Shown here piece after piece: positions 27,446-35,936 of a stretch of 64,000 nucleotides of DNA (positions are counted from its first letter, which is position 1; each line of letters opens with the position of its first letter). The DNA lies in assembly GCA_017308515.1 (NCBI GenBank), contig JAFKEN010000006.1, forward strand, positions 540,479 to 604,478, in the 5' to 3' direction. This stretch comes from Actinomycetales bacterium (GTDB lineage: Bacteria > Actinomycetota > Actinomycetes > Actinomycetales > Microbacteriaceae). The notes beneath the pieces were generated by a model that worked only from the letters and a program-made list of their open reading frames with translations, searched no databases and was not told the origin of the DNA. The translations under genes and the position numbers were made by a program.

Positions 27446-28048
27446 ATGGCCGCCCCTCATCGCGGAGCCCCCCGCGTGTTCGGTACCGCGCTGCGCGTCC
27501 TCGTGCTGGCGACGCTCGTCACCGGCCTGCTCTATCCGCTGCTGCTCCTCGGCGTCGGGCAGCTGCTGCTGCCCGCGCAGGCCCACGGCTCGCTCGTGCG
27601 GGTGGACGGGGAGGTGGTCGGCTCCGCCCTGATCGGCCAGAGCTGGACCGACGCCGCCGGCGACCCGCTGCGCCCGTGGTTCCAGCCGCGACCCTCCGCC
27701 GCCGGGTACGACGGCGGCGCGTCGTCCGGATCCAACCTCGGGCCGGAGAACCCCGACCTGGTGGCGGCCATCGCCCAGCGCCGCGCCGCGATCGCGGCCT
27801 TCGAGGGCGTGGACCCCGCGCAGGTGCCTCCCGACGCGCTCACCGCGTCGGCGTCGGGCCTCGATCCGCAGATCAGTCCCGAGTACGCGCGACTTCAGGC
27901 CGCTCGCGTCGCCGACGCCCGCGGCTTGCCCCGGTCGCAGGTTCTCGAGCTCGTGCAGGAGCACGTGCGCGGTCGCGACCTGGGCTACCTCGGCGAGCCG
28001 ACGGTCAACGTGCTCGAGCTCAACGCCGCGCTCGCCGCCCTGGGCTGA
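27446..28048 (+). CDS. kdpC: Potassium-transporting ATPase subunit C
   Basis: A 200-aa subunit with one N-terminal helix (about residues 12-36) and an outer domain with GSALIGQSWTDAAGDPLRPW, FQPRPSAAGYDGGASSGSN and SASGLDPQISPEYARLQAAR, all standard for KdpC. The ATG follows GGAAGGCATTCCC. The gene is intact and in the same frame as the first part of kdpB. Confidence 0.96.
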   Translation: MAAPHRGAPRVFGTALRVLVLATLVTGLLYPLLLLGVGQLLLPAQAHGSLVRVDGEVVGSALIGQSWTDAAGDPLRPWFQPRPSAAGYDGGASSGSNLGPENPDLVAAIAQRRAAIAAFEGVDPAQVPPDALTASASGLDPQISPEYARLQAARVADARGLPRSQVLELVQEHVRGRDLGYLGEPTVNVLELNAALAALG

Positions 28049-28072
28049 GCGGCGAGACGGCAGAATGCCCCC

Positions 28073-30562
28073 ATGAGCAGCGGTCGGCTCCGGGTGATGC
28101 TCGGCGCCGCGCCGGGCGTCGGCAAGACCTTCGCCATGCTCGAGGAGGGCCGGCGGCTGCGGGAGCTGGGGCGCGACGTCGTCGTCGGGGTCGTGGAGAC
28201 GCACGGACGGGCCGCGACCGCGGCGCTGCTCGACGGCCTCGAGGTGGTTCCTCGGCGCGCGGAGGTCCACCGCGGGGTGCGGCTCGAGGAGATGGACGTG
28301 GATGCGCTGCTCGCCCGCGCGCCCGACCTCGCGCTGGTGGACGAGCTCGCGCACACCAACGCCCCGGGATCGCGTCACGAGAAGCGCTGGGAGGACGTCG
28401 ACGAGCTGCTGGCGGCGGGGATCGACGTCATCACGACGGTCAACGTGCAGCACATCGCCTCGCTCAACGACGTCGTCACGCGCATCACCGGGGTTCCGCA
28501 GCGGGAGACGATCCCCGACCACGTTCTGCGCCGCGCCGATCGGATCGAGCTCGTCGACCTCGCGCCGGAGGCGCTGCGCGACCGACTCGGCGAGGGGCTG
28601 GTCTATCCCCCGGAACGCGTGGATGCGGCGCTCAGCAACTACTTCCGGCTCGGCAACCTCACGGCGCTGCGCGAACTGGCGCTCTCCTGGCTCGCGGACG
28701 AGGTCGACAGCGCGCTGCGCGCCTACCGGCACGAGCACGGGATCCGCGCGACCTGGGAGGCGCGTGAGCGCGTCGTGGTCGCGCTGACCGGGGGTCCGGA
28801 GGGCGACACCCTGCTGCGACGGGCCGCGCGGATCGCGGCGCGGGCCGGCGGGGGCGAGCTGTTCGCGGTGCATGTGACCAGTCCCGACGGGCTGTCTCAG
28901 GGCGATCCCGGCGTGTTGGCGGCCCAGCGCGCGCTCGTCGAGTCGCTCGGGGGCAGCTTCCACCAGGTCGTGTCCGACCGCATCCCCACCGCCCTGATCG
29001 AGTTCGCGCGCGGTGTCGAGGCGACCCAGCTCGTGATCGGGGTCAGCCGTCGCGGGCGCATCGAGGCTCTGCTCGGGGGGACCGGGATCGGGCAGAGCGT
29101 CATCCGGCTCTCCGGCGACATCGACGTGCACATCGTCTCGCACGCCGAGGCGGGTCGCAGCCGGCTGCCGAAGCTGGGCGGTGCGCTGTCGCTGCGACGC
29201 CGTGTGCTCGGGCTGGCGCTCACCGCGGTGGGGCTCCCGCTGCTCACCTGGCCGCTCGCGACCTTCCGCAGCGACGAGTCGCTCGCCGCCGACGTGCTCG
29301 CCTACCAGTTGCTGGTAGTCGTGGTCGCGCTCGTCGGCGGAATCCTCCCGGCCGTCATCTCCGCCGTCGGCGCTGGCCTGCTTCTCGACTTCTTCTTCAC
29401 GAACCCGCTCGGCGAGGTCGTCATCGCGGAGCCTCTTCACCTCGTCGCGATCCTGATCTTCGTCGTCGTGGCCCTGCTCGTGAGCATCGTCGTCGACCAG
29501 GCCGCGCGCCGGGCGGTCGCGGCGGCGAGATCGGGGGCCGAGGCGGAGATCGTCGCCGCGATCGCGGGGGGCGTGCTGCGCGGCGAGGACGCGCTCGGAA
29601 CGCTCGTGGGGCGGCTCCGGGAGGCTTTCGGTCTGAGCTCCGTCCAGTTGCGAGAGGGGGACGCGGTGCTCCAGTCCTCCGACGGGGAGGGCAGCTCGGG
29701 GCAGGTCGAGTCGGTGGTCCCGGTGGGCGAGGGGGCGACCCTGGTGATGCGGGGCCGAGCGCTCGATCCGTCCGACCGCCGGATCCTCGGGGTGTTCACA
29801 GCGCAACTCGCGGGCGCGCTCGAGCGTCGCCGGCTCGCCGCGGAGGCCGAGACGATGAGGCCGGTCGCCGCCGCGGATCGGCTGCGCAGCGCCCTCCTGG
29901 CGGCGGTCGGCCACGACGTGCGCCGCCCACTCGCCGCGGCGCGAGCCGCGGTCTCGGCACTCCGCGCCACCGACGTGCCGCTCGATGCGGTGGACCGCAA
30001 CGAGCTGCTCGCCACCGCCGACGAGAGCCTCGCCTCCCTCGGCTCGCTGTTCACCGACCTGCTCGACGTGACGCGCATCGAGGCGGGTGCGCTCGGGATC
30101 GCCCTGCGGCCGGTCAATCTCGACGCCGTCGTGGTCGGCGCGCTCGACGAGCTCGGGCTCGGGCCGGGGCGTGTGGATCTGCGGCTGGCGACCGTGCCCC
30201 CGGTTCTGGCTGACGGCCCGCTGCTGCAGCGTGCCGTGGTCAACCTGCTGGCCAACGCGCTGCGCTTCTCGCCGAGCGACAGGCCGCCGGTGATCACCAC
30301 GAGCGAACTCGCCCGGCGCGTGCAGCTGCGGATCATCGACGCCGGGCCGGGCATCGCACCGGAGCGCCGAGATGATGTGTTCGTGCCGTTCCAGCGCATC
30401 GGCGACACCGACAACTCGAGCGGGCTGGGACTCGGACTGGCCCTCTCGAAGGGCTTCATCGAAGGCATGGGCGGTGAGCTCACGGCGGAGGACACCCCCG
30501 GCGGCGGTCTCACGATGGTGATCGAACTGCCCGTGATCGAGGAAGGGGAGTCCTCGGCATGA
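28073..30562 (+). CDS. kdpD: KdpD sensor histidine kinase
   Basis: An 829-aa sensor of K+ limitation. Order: KdpD N-terminal domain with Walker A GAAPGVGKTF (residues 11-20) and Walker B-like LALVDELAHTNAPGSRH; a USP-like domain (about 225-365); four membrane helices (about 380-475); a GAF-like region; then the kinase with VGHDVRRPLAAARAAV (phospho-His), NLLANALRF, DAGPGIAP and GLGLGLALSKGF. A CAGAAT hexamer 6 nt before the ATG may give a separate leaderless transcript. It overlaps kdpE (ATGA). Confidence 0.95.
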   Translation: MSSGRLRVMLGAAPGVGKTFAMLEEGRRLRELGRDVVVGVVETHGRAATAALLDGLEVVPRRAEVHRGVRLEEMDVDALLARAPDLALVDELAHTNAPGSRHEKRWEDVDELLAAGIDVITTVNVQHIASLNDVVTRITGVPQRETIPDHVLRRADRIELVDLAPEALRDRLGEGLVYPPERVDAALSNYFRLGNLTALRELALSWLADEVDSALRAYRHEHGIRATWEARERVVVALTGGPEGDTLLRRAARIAARAGGGELFAVHVTSPDGLSQGDPGVLAAQRALVESLGGSFHQVVSDRIPTALIEFARGVEATQLVIGVSRRGRIEALLGGTGIGQSVIRLSGDIDVHIVSHAEAGRSRLPKLGGALSLRRRVLGLALTAVGLPLLTWPLATFRSDESLAADVLAYQLLVVVVALVGGILPAVISAVGAGLLLDFFFTNPLGEVVIAEPLHLVAILIFVVVALLVSIVVDQAARRAVAAARSGAEAEIVAAIAGGVLRGEDALGTLVGRLREAFGLSSVQLREGDAVLQSSDGEGSSGQVESVVPVGEGATLVMRGRALDPSDRRILGVFTAQLAGALERRRLAAEAETMRPVAAADRLRSALLAAVGHDVRRPLAAARAAVSALRATDVPLDAVDRNELLATADESLASLGSLFTDLLDVTRIEAGALGIALRPVNLDAVVVGALDELGLGPGRVDLRLATVPPVLADGPLLQRAVVNLLANALRFSPSDRPPVITTSELARRVQLRIIDAGPGIAPERRDDVFVPFQRIGDTDNSSGLGLGLALSKGFIEGMGGELTAEDTPGGGLTMVIELPVIEEGESSA

Positions 30563-31233
30563 GGATCCTGGTGGCCGATGACGATCCCCAGATCCTGCGG
30601 GCGTTGCGGATCCTGCTCACCGCTCGGGGCTACGAGGTGGTGACCGCCCGCGACGGTGCCGGTGCCCTCGCGGCGGCCGTCGACACGCATCCCGACCTGA
30701 TCGTCCTCGATCTGGGCATGCCGGGCCTGTCGGGCGTCGAGGTCATCGAGGGCCTCCGTGGGTGGAGCCGTGTTCCGGTCCTGGTCGTGAGCGGTCGCAC
30801 CGATTCCCGCGACAAGGTCGATGCGCTCGACGCCGGGGCCGACGACTACGTGACCAAGCCCTTCGCCGCCGACGAGCTGCTCGCGCGGATCCGCGCCCTC
30901 TCGCGACGCACTCCCGCCGAGCCGGAGGAGCCCGTCGTCGGCTTCGGAGACGTGGTCGTCGACCTCGCCGCCAAGGTGGTGACCCGCGCCGACCGCGCGG
31001 TACGGCTGACCCCGACCGAGTGGCGGATGCTCGAGGTGCTCGCGCGCCACCACGACCGCCTCGTCACGCGCGAGATGCTGCTGACCGAGGTCTGGGGCCC
31101 CCAGTACACGACGGACACCGGCTATCTGCGCCTCTACGTCTCCCAACTCCGGAAGAAGCTCGAGGTTGATCCGGCCGAGCCCCGTCATCTGCTCACCGAG
31201 CCGGGGATGGGGTACCGGCTGGTCGTGGACTGA
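30559..31233 (+). CDS. kdpE: KdpE response regulator
   Basis: A 224-aa OmpR/PhoB-type regulator. The receiver has the acidic pair DDD near residue 7, the phospho-acceptor in LIVLDLGMPGLSG, and DDYVTKPFAADELLAR with the conserved Lys. The winged-helix domain (about 130-224) ends in RHLLTEPGMGYRLV. It is coupled to kdpD and is expected to activate the kdp promoter, where an 11-bp direct repeat is present. Confidence 0.95.
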   Translation: MRILVADDDPQILRALRILLTARGYEVVTARDGAGALAAAVDTHPDLIVLDLGMPGLSGVEVIEGLRGWSRVPVLVVSGRTDSRDKVDALDAGADDYVTKPFAADELLARIRALSRRTPAEPEEPVVGFGDVVVDLAAKVVTRADRAVRLTPTEWRMLEVLARHHDRLVTREMLLTEVWGPQYTTDTGYLRLYVSQLRKKLEVDPAEPRHLLTEPGMGYRLVVD

Positions 31234-31266
31234 GGCTCCCCGGGGAGGCGCGCATCGCGAGCGGGC

Positions 31267-31638
31267 TCAGGCGGGCGTCGTGCGGTCGTGGACGGTCACG
31301 GCGTAGCCGTCCGGGTCGCGGAAGACGAAGGTCGTGCCGAACGGGCCCTCGAAGGGCTCCTGCAGGATCGTGACACCGGCCGCGACGAGGGCGGCGTGGA
31401 GGGCCGGCGCCTCCGGGTCGTGCATCCAGAGGGCGACGCCGAGGCCGAGCGGGCCCGCCTCGAGGTCGACGCCGGCGGCGGGGTCGCGCACCGCGAACGC
31501 GGGCCGGGTGTCGAAGACGACGGCGTGCGGCGGCGAGACGGCGGCGCGGGTGAGTCCGACGGTCTTCTCGTAGAACTCGGCCGCGCGCTCCAGGTCGCGC
31601 ACCTGGAGGGCGAGGAAGTCGGGTCCGGTGATGCTCAT
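31267..31638 (-). CDS. VOC/glyoxalase-fold protein
   Basis: A 123-aa single-domain vicinal-oxygen-chelate protein with DFLALQVRDLERAAEFYEKT at the start and the ending TTFVFRDPDGYAVTVHD. Such proteins bind metals or sequester or modify small molecules. It is divergent from a MarR regulator, with two operator palindromes in the 54-nt gap, so it is probably induced by the MarR ligand. The substrate is unknown. Confidence 0.85.
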   Translation of the reverse strand: MSITGPDFLALQVRDLERAAEFYEKTVGLTRAAVSPPHAVVFDTRPAFAVRDPAAGVDLEAGPLGLGVALWMHDPEAPALHAALVAAGVTILQEPFEGPFGTTFVFRDPDGYAVTVHDRTTPA

Positions 31639-31652
31639 GGCGGGTCCTTTCG

Positions 31653-31694
31653 TGTCAGGTTTCTGACATCAAGCCTATGTCAGAATACTGACAT
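31653..31694. promoter_or_regulatory. Two MarR operator palindromes
   Basis: TGTCAG-GTTT-CTGACA (31653-31668) and ATGTCAG-AATA-CTGACAT (31677-31694) are perfect inverted repeats whose centres are 25 bp apart. The second overlaps the MarR start codon. They sit between the divergent VOC and MarR genes and should allow repression of both. Confidence 0.8.
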
Positions 31695-32115
31695 GCGCAC
31701 GGACGAGCCCTCGATCGGCTATCTGGTGAAGGCCGCCCAGGCCCGTCTCAACCTCCGCATGGAGGAGGTGCTCGCGCCGCTCGAGCTCACGGTCTCGCAG
31801 TACTCGTGCCTGTTCCGGCTCAAGCACGACCCGGGCATCTCGGCGGCGGCCCTCGCGCGCAGCGTCTTCATGACCCGGCAGTCGATGGGCACGATGCTGC
31901 AACAGCTGCGCGAGCGCGACCTCGTGACGCGGCCCGATCGCGCCGAGAGCGGTCGCGCCCTGCCCACCGCGCTCACCGCCGACGGCCACGCGCTCGTCGA
32001 GGCGGCTGAGGCGGTGGTCGACGGGGTCGAGGCGCGGATGCTCGCGGAGCTCCCGGGCGCCGACCGCTCCGCTCTTGCGCGCGCGCTCGCCGCGTGCGTC
32101 GCGGCCCTCGAATGA
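31693..32115 (+). CDS. MarR family regulator
   Basis: A 140-aa winged-helix repressor: LTVSQYSCLFRLKHDPGISA, then AALARSVFMTRQSMGTMLQQ as the recognition helix, and LVTRPDRAESGRALPTALT as the wing. It is divergent from the VOC gene with two palindromes between, one covering its own ATG, so it is very probably autoregulated. The ligand is unknown. Confidence 0.9.
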   Translation: MRTDEPSIGYLVKAAQARLNLRMEEVLAPLELTVSQYSCLFRLKHDPGISAAALARSVFMTRQSMGTMLQQLRERDLVTRPDRAESGRALPTALTADGHALVEAAEAVVDGVEARMLAELPGADRSALARALAACVAALE

Positions 32116-32167
32116 CCCGGCTCCGCTGACTGCGCGGGGCACTGCACGGAGTCTGTGGGAACCCTCA

Positions 32168-32278
32168 GAGCGCATTCTCGTGGTCGATGACGAGTCCGAG
32201 ATGGCCGCGCTCCTTTCCGAAGGGCTCGCGGCGGAGGGTCACGCGGTCACCGCGGCCGCTGACGCTGTGGCGGCCCTT
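32168..32278 (+). pseudogene. Remnant of a response-regulator receiver domain
   Basis: About 37 codons encode the first beta-alpha-beta unit of a receiver domain: RILVVDDESEMAALLSEGL, then AAEGHAVTAAADAVAAL. There is no ATG/GTG start and no phospho-acceptor Asp. Homology stops abruptly, and a terminator for the opposite strand follows. It is the 5' end of a deleted regulator gene, next to an intact two-component system on the other strand. Confidence 0.75.
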
Positions 32279-32302
32279 TGCCTGAGCGACGACCGGCGCG
32301 AA

Positions 32303-32330
32303 AGGGGGCCGCGCCTCGGCGCGGCCCCCT
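32303..32330 (-). terminator. Terminator hairpin of the acidic-protein gene
   Basis: AGGGGGCCGCGCC (32303-32315) and GGCGCGGCCCCCT (32318-32330) form a perfect GC-rich stem, 10 nt past the stop of the minus-strand gene. No clear T-run follows, as is usual in high-GC actinobacteria. Confidence 0.75.
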
Positions 32331-32340
32331 CGTCGTCGGA

Positions 32341-32670
32341 TCAGTCGTCGGCGGTCTCGCCGTCGGCCGCGCCGTCCTCGACCGCGACGCCGTTCACGTC
32401 GTCGCTGGTGTCCTCGGCGGCCGACTCCGGCCCGTCGGAGGTGTTGCCGGGGCCCTCCTGCACGTTGTCCGTGTCCGGGCCGGACTGCTCGGCGGGGTCG
32501 TTGGTCTCGCCGTCGGCGCCGTCCGTGCCGTCCGTCGCGCTCGCCGGCGCGACCTGGCCGGCCGGGCTCGTGGGGTCGGCGAGAGCGCCCGCGGTGAGCG
32601 CGGTGCCGCCCAGGAGGGCGAGCGCGAGCGCGAGCGCGGAGCCGCCGATGACCTTGGTCTTCTTCTTCAC
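32341..32670 (-). CDS. Secreted acidic low-complexity protein
   Basis: A 109-aa protein. The basic start VKKKTKVIGG is followed by a hydrophobic signal helix (about residues 8-30, ending AGALA). The rest is almost only Asp, Glu, Gly, Ser, Thr, Asn and Pro, with runs such as DGTDGADGETNDP and VEDGAADGETADD, so it is strongly acidic and probably disordered outside the cell. The GTG has AAAGGAACC upstream. Its promoter carries the same response-regulator box as the ABC operon at 37562. A role as a cation-binding or wall-associated effector of that system is inference. Confidence 0.75.
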   Translation of the reverse strand: MKKKTKVIGGSALALALALLGGTALTAGALADPTSPAGQVAPASATDGTDGADGETNDPAEQSGPDTDNVQEGPGNTSDGPESAAEDTSDDVNGVAVEDGAADGETADD

Positions 32671-32712
32671 GCTGGTTCCTTTCGTTGCGGGGGCGGTGAT
32701 CCGCCCCACGCT

Positions 32713-32749
32713 TCGAAATTACGAACCGGGCCGTGAGATGAGCGTGAGA
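32713..32749 (-). promoter_or_regulatory. Response-regulator box and -10 for the acidic-protein gene
   Basis: On the minus strand: TCTCAC-N5-TCTCAC (32749-32733), 11 nt, then the -10 hexamer TAATTT. The ABC operon promoter has TCTCAT-N5-TCTCAT, 11 nt, TAGCGT. The 11-bp repeat period is typical of OmpR-type regulators, and one is encoded next door at 33684. Confidence 0.7.
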
Positions 32750-32751
32750 GA

Positions 32752-33687
32752 TCAGGCTCTGGATCCGGCCGCCGCGGGCAGTCGCAGGGTGGCGGTGACG
32801 CCGTCGCCTGGTCGCGAGTCGAGAAGCAGCTCGCCGTGGTGCGCGCGTGCGATCGACTCGACGAGCGCGAGCCCGAGTCCCGTTCCCTCGCTGCTGCGCG
32901 CGGTGTCGGCGCGCCAGAACCGGTCGCGGGCTCGCCGCAGGTCGTCCGGGCTCATGCCCCGACCGGTATCGCGGACCTCGATCACGGCATAGGGCCCGAC
33001 GAGCGACGTGGAGACGGTCACCCGGCCGTCCGGCGGGGTGAACTTGCGGGCGTTGTCGACAAGGTTGCCGAGCGCGCGCACCAGCAGCTCGCGGCTCCCG
33101 ATCACCGTCGCGGCGGAGGTCGCAGCCAGCCGGAGGGTGGGGGTTCCGGTCGTGCCGTCGAGCGCCGAGGCGGCCAGTGCATCCAGGTCGAGAGGTTCGA
33201 AGCTCGCCGCAAGGTCGTCGGAGTCGCCGCGTGCCAGCAGCAGGAGGTCGTCGCTCAACCGCACGACGGTGGCCGTCGCCGACGCGGCCACCTCGATCGC
33301 GGCGCGGTACTGCGCCGGGGTGCGCGAGCGCGAGAGTGCGAGCTCGAGTTCCCCCTGGATGAGGGCGAGCGGCGTGCGCAGCTCGTGCGCGGCGCCGTCG
33401 ACGAAACGCTGCTGCAGCTCGTAGGTGCGACGGATCGGCGCGAGTGCCGCCCGCGCCATGAACCACCCCGCGAGCGGCGCGACGATGACCAGCGCGACGC
33501 CCCCCGCGAGCAGTGCTCCGCCGAGCAGGGCGAATCCCTGCTCGGCGCTGATGCCGCCGTTCTCGGGGTCGAAGTCGAAGGTCGCCGTGACGAAGAGATA
33601 CACGGCCAGCGCGACGACGGCGTAGACCCCGAGCTGCACGCCCGCGTAGGCGAGCGTGAGACGGCGAACCGCCCGGCGGAAGATCAC
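32752..33687 (-). CDS. Sensor histidine kinase with minimal outer domain
   Basis: A 311-aa kinase. Helices at about 14-36 and 52-77 are joined by only about 15 outer residues (TFDFDPENGGISAEQ), so it probably senses within the membrane or through a partner, as BceS/LiaS-type kinases do. There is no clear HAMP domain. DGAAHELRTPLALIQGELEL places the phospho-His at residue 101; LGNLVDNARKF, RDTGRGMS and GTGLGLALVESIA are the N and G boxes. The ATG overlaps the regulator stop. It is co-transcribed with an ABC transporter, which may be the real sensor. Confidence 0.9.
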   Translation of the reverse strand: MIFRRAVRRLTLAYAGVQLGVYAVVALAVYLFVTATFDFDPENGGISAEQGFALLGGALLAGGVALVIVAPLAGWFMARAALAPIRRTYELQQRFVDGAAHELRTPLALIQGELELALSRSRTPAQYRAAIEVAASATATVVRLSDDLLLLARGDSDDLAASFEPLDLDALAASALDGTTGTPTLRLAATSAATVIGSRELLVRALGNLVDNARKFTPPDGRVTVSTSLVGPYAVIEVRDTGRGMSPDDLRRARDRFWRADTARSSEGTGLGLALVESIARAHHGELLLDSRPGDGVTATLRLPAAAGSRA

Positions 33688-34367
33688 GCGTCGGCCGCGA
33701 TCAGGTAGCCGGCGCCGCGCCGGGTCTCGATCACGTCGGGCTCACCTGCGGCGGTCAGCTTGCGTCGCACGTAGCGCACGGAGGTCTGCACGACGTTGCT
33801 GAAGCCGTCGTAGTTGCTGTCCCACGCGTGGTCGATGAGCTCGCTGCTGCTGACGATCCGGCCGGCGTTGCGCATCAGGTACTCGAGCACGGCGTACTCC
33901 TTCGCGGTCAGGGGGATCTCGCGCCCGCCGCGCGTCGCCGTGCGGGTCGCCGGGTCGAGGCTCACCCCCTGCGCAGTCAGAACGGGTGCGTGCGCGTGCG
34001 GCGCGCGCCGCAGCAGGGCTCTCACCCGAGCGAGCAACTCGGCGACGTGAAAGGGCTTGACGACATAGTCGTCGGCACCCGCGTCGAGGCCCTCGACCTT
34101 CGTGCGCATCCCGTCGAGGGCGGTCAGCATGAGCACGGGGACGCCGGTGTCGAGGGCGCGGATCCGGCGGCAGACGGTCATGCCGCCGCCCTCGAGCCCG
34201 GGGAGCATGAGGTCGAGCACGACCAGGTCGTAGCTCGGATCGATCTCGTAGGCCTCGAGACCCGAGCCCGCGTCGTGGGAGACGTCGACGGCGTACCCGG
34301 CCTCGGCGAGCGTGCGGCGCACCATGTCGGCGAGCCGTGCGTCGTCCTCGACGACCAGGATCTTCAT
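33684..34367 (-). CDS. OmpR-family response regulator
   Basis: A 227-aa regulator: receiver with ILVVEDDARLADMV, phospho-acceptor Asp52 in LVVLDLMLPGLEG and the Lys in DYVVKPFHVAELL; winged helix with LTAKEYAVLEYLMRNAGRIV, then YVRRKL and ETRRGAGYLI. It pairs with the kinase that overlaps its stop, and lies 25 nt after the lipoprotein gene. Its likely targets are the two promoters carrying TCTCAY-N5-TCTCAY, before the ABC ATPase and the acidic protein. Confidence 0.92.
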   Translation of the reverse strand: MKILVVEDDARLADMVRRTLAEAGYAVDVSHDAGSGLEAYEIDPSYDLVVLDLMLPGLEGGGMTVCRRIRALDTGVPVLMLTALDGMRTKVEGLDAGADDYVVKPFHVAELLARVRALLRRAPHAHAPVLTAQGVSLDPATRTATRGGREIPLTAKEYAVLEYLMRNAGRIVSSSELIDHAWDSNYDGFSNVVQTSVRYVRRKLTAAGEPDVIETRRGAGYLIAADA

Positions 34368-34392
34368 CGCCGCCTCCCCGAGAGAGTCCGGA

Positions 34393-34968
34393 TCAGTCTG
34401 CCACCTCGCCGGTGCCGACCCCCTTGGTCGCCGTCGCCACCGCCGGGGCGAGATCGGTCGCGCTCACCTCGATGGTGAAGTCCACCTGGTTGGTCGAGCT
34501 GCGGTACAGACTGAAGCGGTTCTCGGGGTAGTGCCCGGTGCCCGTGCCGTTGTCGAAGTAGATCGTCGTCTCGGTGCCGGCGTCGATCGTGAGCCCGCCG
34601 AGGTCCTGGTAGTACGACTCCGACTGTCCGGTGGTCGCGTCGGTCATCGTGTAGAAGACCTCGAGCCCGGTCGCGGCACTCGCCGAATCGTTGCGGATCG
34701 TGAGTTCGAGCTGGTCGTTCAGGGCTCCACCGGTCGCCGGGTCGACGTTGTCTTCGACCGCGGCGTAGGTCACGGACAGGCCCGGCGCCGTGCTCGCGTT
34801 CGTGATGGGGTTCGCGTCGACCGGCAGCACGGTTCCATCGGTAGCGGTGCCGGCCGAGCTCGACGCCGCGGGCGCCGACGGACCGGACGGGGTCGCCGCG
34901 CATCCGGCGATGCCGCCGAGCGCGAGGGTGGTGACGATCGCCACGGTGGCGAGGCGGTGGATTCTCAT
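34393..34968 (-). CDS. Lipoprotein of the ABC/two-component operon
   Basis: A 191-aa protein with a lipobox (GGIAGC, Cys about residue 23), a Ser/Ala/Pro linker, and a beta-rich domain (SVTYAAVEDNVDPATGGALN, then QLELTIRNDSASAATGLEVF and ETTIYFDNGTGTGHYPENRF) that looks immunoglobulin-like. The ATG overlaps the permease stop, so it is part of the ABC operon. It may be an outer-face accessory or ligand-binding part of the transporter. I do not recognise a named family. Confidence 0.75.
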   Translation of the reverse strand: MRIHRLATVAIVTTLALGGIAGCAATPSGPSAPAASSSAGTATDGTVLPVDANPITNASTAPGLSVTYAAVEDNVDPATGGALNDQLELTIRNDSASAATGLEVFYTMTDATTGQSESYYQDLGGLTIDAGTETTIYFDNGTGTGHYPENRFSLYRSSTNQVDFTIEVSATDLAPAVATATKGVGTGEVAD

Positions 34969-35936
34969 GAGTCTCTCCTCTGGAGTGTCCGACGGGTGGT
35001 GGTGAGCGCCGCGCCGACGGTCACGAGGGCCGTCGCGGCGACGAGGGTGAGCGCGTAGGGCCACATGTCGGCCCACACCGCGCTCAGCGGCTGCTGGTTG
35101 TACTGGTCCTTGATGCCGAGGAACGCGAACGCGAGTCGCTCGGTGTGCTTCTCGATCGACGACACCTCGATGGCGTTGCGGACGCCGTCGAAGCCGGCGA
35201 AATGCGCCATGACCGACAGCTCGTCGGTCCGCTGGATCTGCAGGGCCGCGAAGAGACCGCCGGGCACCTGGTTGTCGGGGTCCATCGTGTCGCCGATCTG
35301 CGGGAGGATCAGCACGACGACCAGCCACACGGCCACGGCCACGATGAGCCCTGTGCTGGGGCGTCGCGCGAGCGCGGTGATGCCGATCGCGACGGCCGAC
35401 CAGAACACGAGATAGAGCCAGAGCACGACGGTCGCCAGCGCGATGCCGCGCAGCTCGTAGAGTCCGATCGACGCGCCACCGACGGTTGCGAGCGCGATCG
35501 TCTCCACCACCGCGAGGCTGATGACGACGATCCCCCACACGGCCGACAGCCCGAGCAGTTTGCCGAGACCCAGCGAGAAGCGCCCGATCGGTCGGCTGAG
35601 CACGAGGTCGAGGGTGCCGCGCCGCCGCTCCGCCGCGACGGAGCCGTAGCCGACCACGATCGCGAAGAGGGCGCCGAGCACCTCGACGTACTCGACCGCG
35701 CCGCGCAGCAGTTGCATCGGGAACAGGCGTGGGGCGGCGGGAGGAGTCGAGCTGCCCGAGGCGAGCAACTGCGAGACATAGGCGGTGTAGGCGTCCAACT
35801 CGGTGCGGAACGCCGCCGCGGCGACGACGACCGAGACGATGCTCGCGAGCGCGAGGAAGGCGATGAGCACGAGGAGGAGCGGATCGCGGCGGCGCTCACG
35901 GATCTCGCGGCCCGCGATCACCAGCAGGTCAGTCAT
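34965..35936 (-). CDS. ABC-2 type transporter permease (second)
   Basis: A 323-aa permease with about six helices: one near residues 18-45, a long outer loop with SQLLASGSSTPPAAPRLFP, and then VEYVEVLGALFAIVVGYGSV. The segment ERRRGTLDLVLSRPIGRFSL is the cytoplasmic coupling region typical of NosY/ABC-2 permeases. It overlaps the upstream permease by 8 nt and the lipoprotein by 4 nt. It works with the permease at 35929 and the ATPase at 36825; the substrate is unknown. Confidence 0.85.
   Translation of the reverse strand: MTDLLVIAGREIRERRRDPLLLVLIAFLALASIVSVVVAAAAFRTELDAYTAYVSQLLASGSSTPPAAPRLFPMQLLRGAVEYVEVLGALFAIVVGYGSVAAERRRGTLDLVLSRPIGRFSLGLGKLLGLSAVWGIVVISLAVVETIALATVGGASIGLYELRGIALATVVLWLYLVFWSAVAIGITALARRPSTGLIVAVAVWLVVVLILPQIGDTMDPDNQVPGGLFAALQIQRTDELSVMAHFAGFDGVRNAIEVSSIEKHTERLAFAFLGIKDQYNQQPLSAVWADMWPYALTLVAATALVTVGAALTTTRRTLQRRDS

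Noticed and set aside
23666-28048. Long open frame suggesting a KdpA-KdpB-KdpC fusion protein
   Set aside because: The first part is an out-of-frame shadow of kdpA, and the stretch 26762-27445 is nonsense relative to KdpB. It exists only because of the 2-nt frameshift in kdpB.
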